64,000 nt of DNA, from positions 620,001-684,000 of the forward strand of contig NZ_JHEL01000015.1 of the NCBI RefSeq assembly GCF_000710345.2, written 5' to 3'. Under the pieces are notes generated by a model that saw nothing but the letters and a program-made list of their open reading frames with translations, was not told the DNA's origin and did not search any database. The position numbers and the translations under genes are program-made. Within the stretch, counting starts at the first letter, position 1. Every line of letters starts with the position of its first letter. This document shows, in pieces, positions 63,670-64,000 of the stretch. Source of the DNA: Curtobacterium sp. S6. GTDB taxonomy: Bacteria > Actinomycetota > Actinomycetes > Actinomycetales > Micrococcaceae.

Positions 63670-64000
63670 ATGAACGGAACCGACCGCCCCCCGCGGTTCG
63701 GGTTAGGTCGTCTCTCCGGCCTACTCCGTTCGTTGCGCTCCGCACGGCCCGATGCACCGTCCATCCCCTGGGCCAAGCCTCGCCCGCGATTCGAGTTGCC
63801 GGAGGTCGAGCCCGCCCCGGAGGAGGGCGCGGTCCCTTCGGCGGCGCGAGACCTCGACGGCGGGCGCCTCGGAGCCGCCCCCGTTCCGCCGGAAGCCGCC
63901 GATACCCCGCACGATGCGGATCCCGGGGCGCGACGCGTCGGCGAAGCCCAGCCTGTCACCCTGGTGCGCCATCCCGTGCAATTCGGGTTCCTGGTGACCG
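63670..64000 (+). CDS. N-terminus of a membrane protein, probably AI-2E-family transporter (cut by window edge)
   Basis: About 110 codons are visible. The first 95 residues are Pro-, Ala- and Arg-rich cytoplasmic sequence. The visible end, TLVRHPVQFGFLVT, looks like the start of the first membrane helix of the PerM/AI-2E family, where HPxxxGF is common. The ATG at 63670 has GAAAGGA seven bases upstream. The name is a guess based on that short segment. Confidence 0.5.
   Translation, partial: MNGTDRPPRFGLGRLSGLLRSLRSARPDAPSIPWAKPRPRFELPEVEPAPEEGAVPSAARDLDGGRLGAAPVPPEAADTPHDADPGARRVGEAQPVTLVRHPVQFGFLVT

Overview
The window is a high-GC chromosomal segment from an actinobacterium, most likely in Micrococcales and near Micrococcaceae (Arthrobacter/Kocuria-type). 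The basis is the gene content: DUF3515, DUF3039, DUF2017-ClpS, a mycothiol-dependent formaldehyde dehydrogenase, an NdgR-type IclR regulator divergent from leuCD, malate:quinone oxidoreductase, frequent GTG/TTG starts and leaderless-looking genes. Genus and species cannot be settled from the sequence alone. No rRNA, insertion sequence, prophage, CRISPR array or plasmid gene was seen. This is mainly core chromosome.

Layout. 1-7.7 kb: coaD (cut by the left edge), an aminotransferase on the other strand, then a leftward operon of a Pro/Thr-rich anchored protein, thiL, a DhaL/FakA-like protein, recG and rsmD. 7.8-15.3 kb: a DUF3515 lipoprotein, then leftward ddl, gpsA, plsC, murA, leuD and leuC. 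This set covers cell wall, phospholipid and leucine synthesis. 15.4-22.6 kb: the leuCD regulator ndgR, two overlapping dynamin-like membrane GTPases, tRNA-Glu and tRNA-Gln beside gltX, and a fumarylacetoacetate hydrolase-family enzyme. 22.7-33.5 kb: ilvE, leuB, a SatD-like regulator with a membrane partner, metG, serA, ilvC, ilvN and ilvB. This is a branched-chain amino acid and serine block headed by a leader-peptide attenuator. 33.7-41.5 kb: a small unknown protein, twin tRNA-Lys genes, marR, bcp, tRNA-Leu, an ABC solute-binding lipoprotein, mqo, a YihY/BrkB membrane protein and an alpha/beta hydrolase. 41.6-49.1 kb: a mycothiol-dependent formaldehyde detoxification pair and a leftward sbcD-sbcC-MFS operon. 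49.2-64 kb: a degenerate ADP-ribosylglycohydrolase-like protein, a phosphotransferase, rph-rdgB, a metallo-hydrolase, murI, clpS-DUF2017, pncB-pncA, a helicase, DUF3039, an ABC-2 exporter pair, a YbbN-like thioredoxin/TPR protein and the start of an AI-2E-type transporter.

How the genes work together. Nearly the whole common isoleucine/valine/leucine pathway is here except ilvD, ilvA and leuA. Its control signals can be read directly: an ilvB leader peptide with consecutive rare Leu/Leu/Ile codons followed by a terminator, a palindrome between the -35 and -10 boxes of that promoter, a palindrome in the leuC-ndgR intergenic region, and an inverted repeat upstream of leuB. The most unusual regulatory structure is a 15-bp-arm double dyad built on GGTTTAAACC, directly upstream of the HTH-bearing SatD-like gene.
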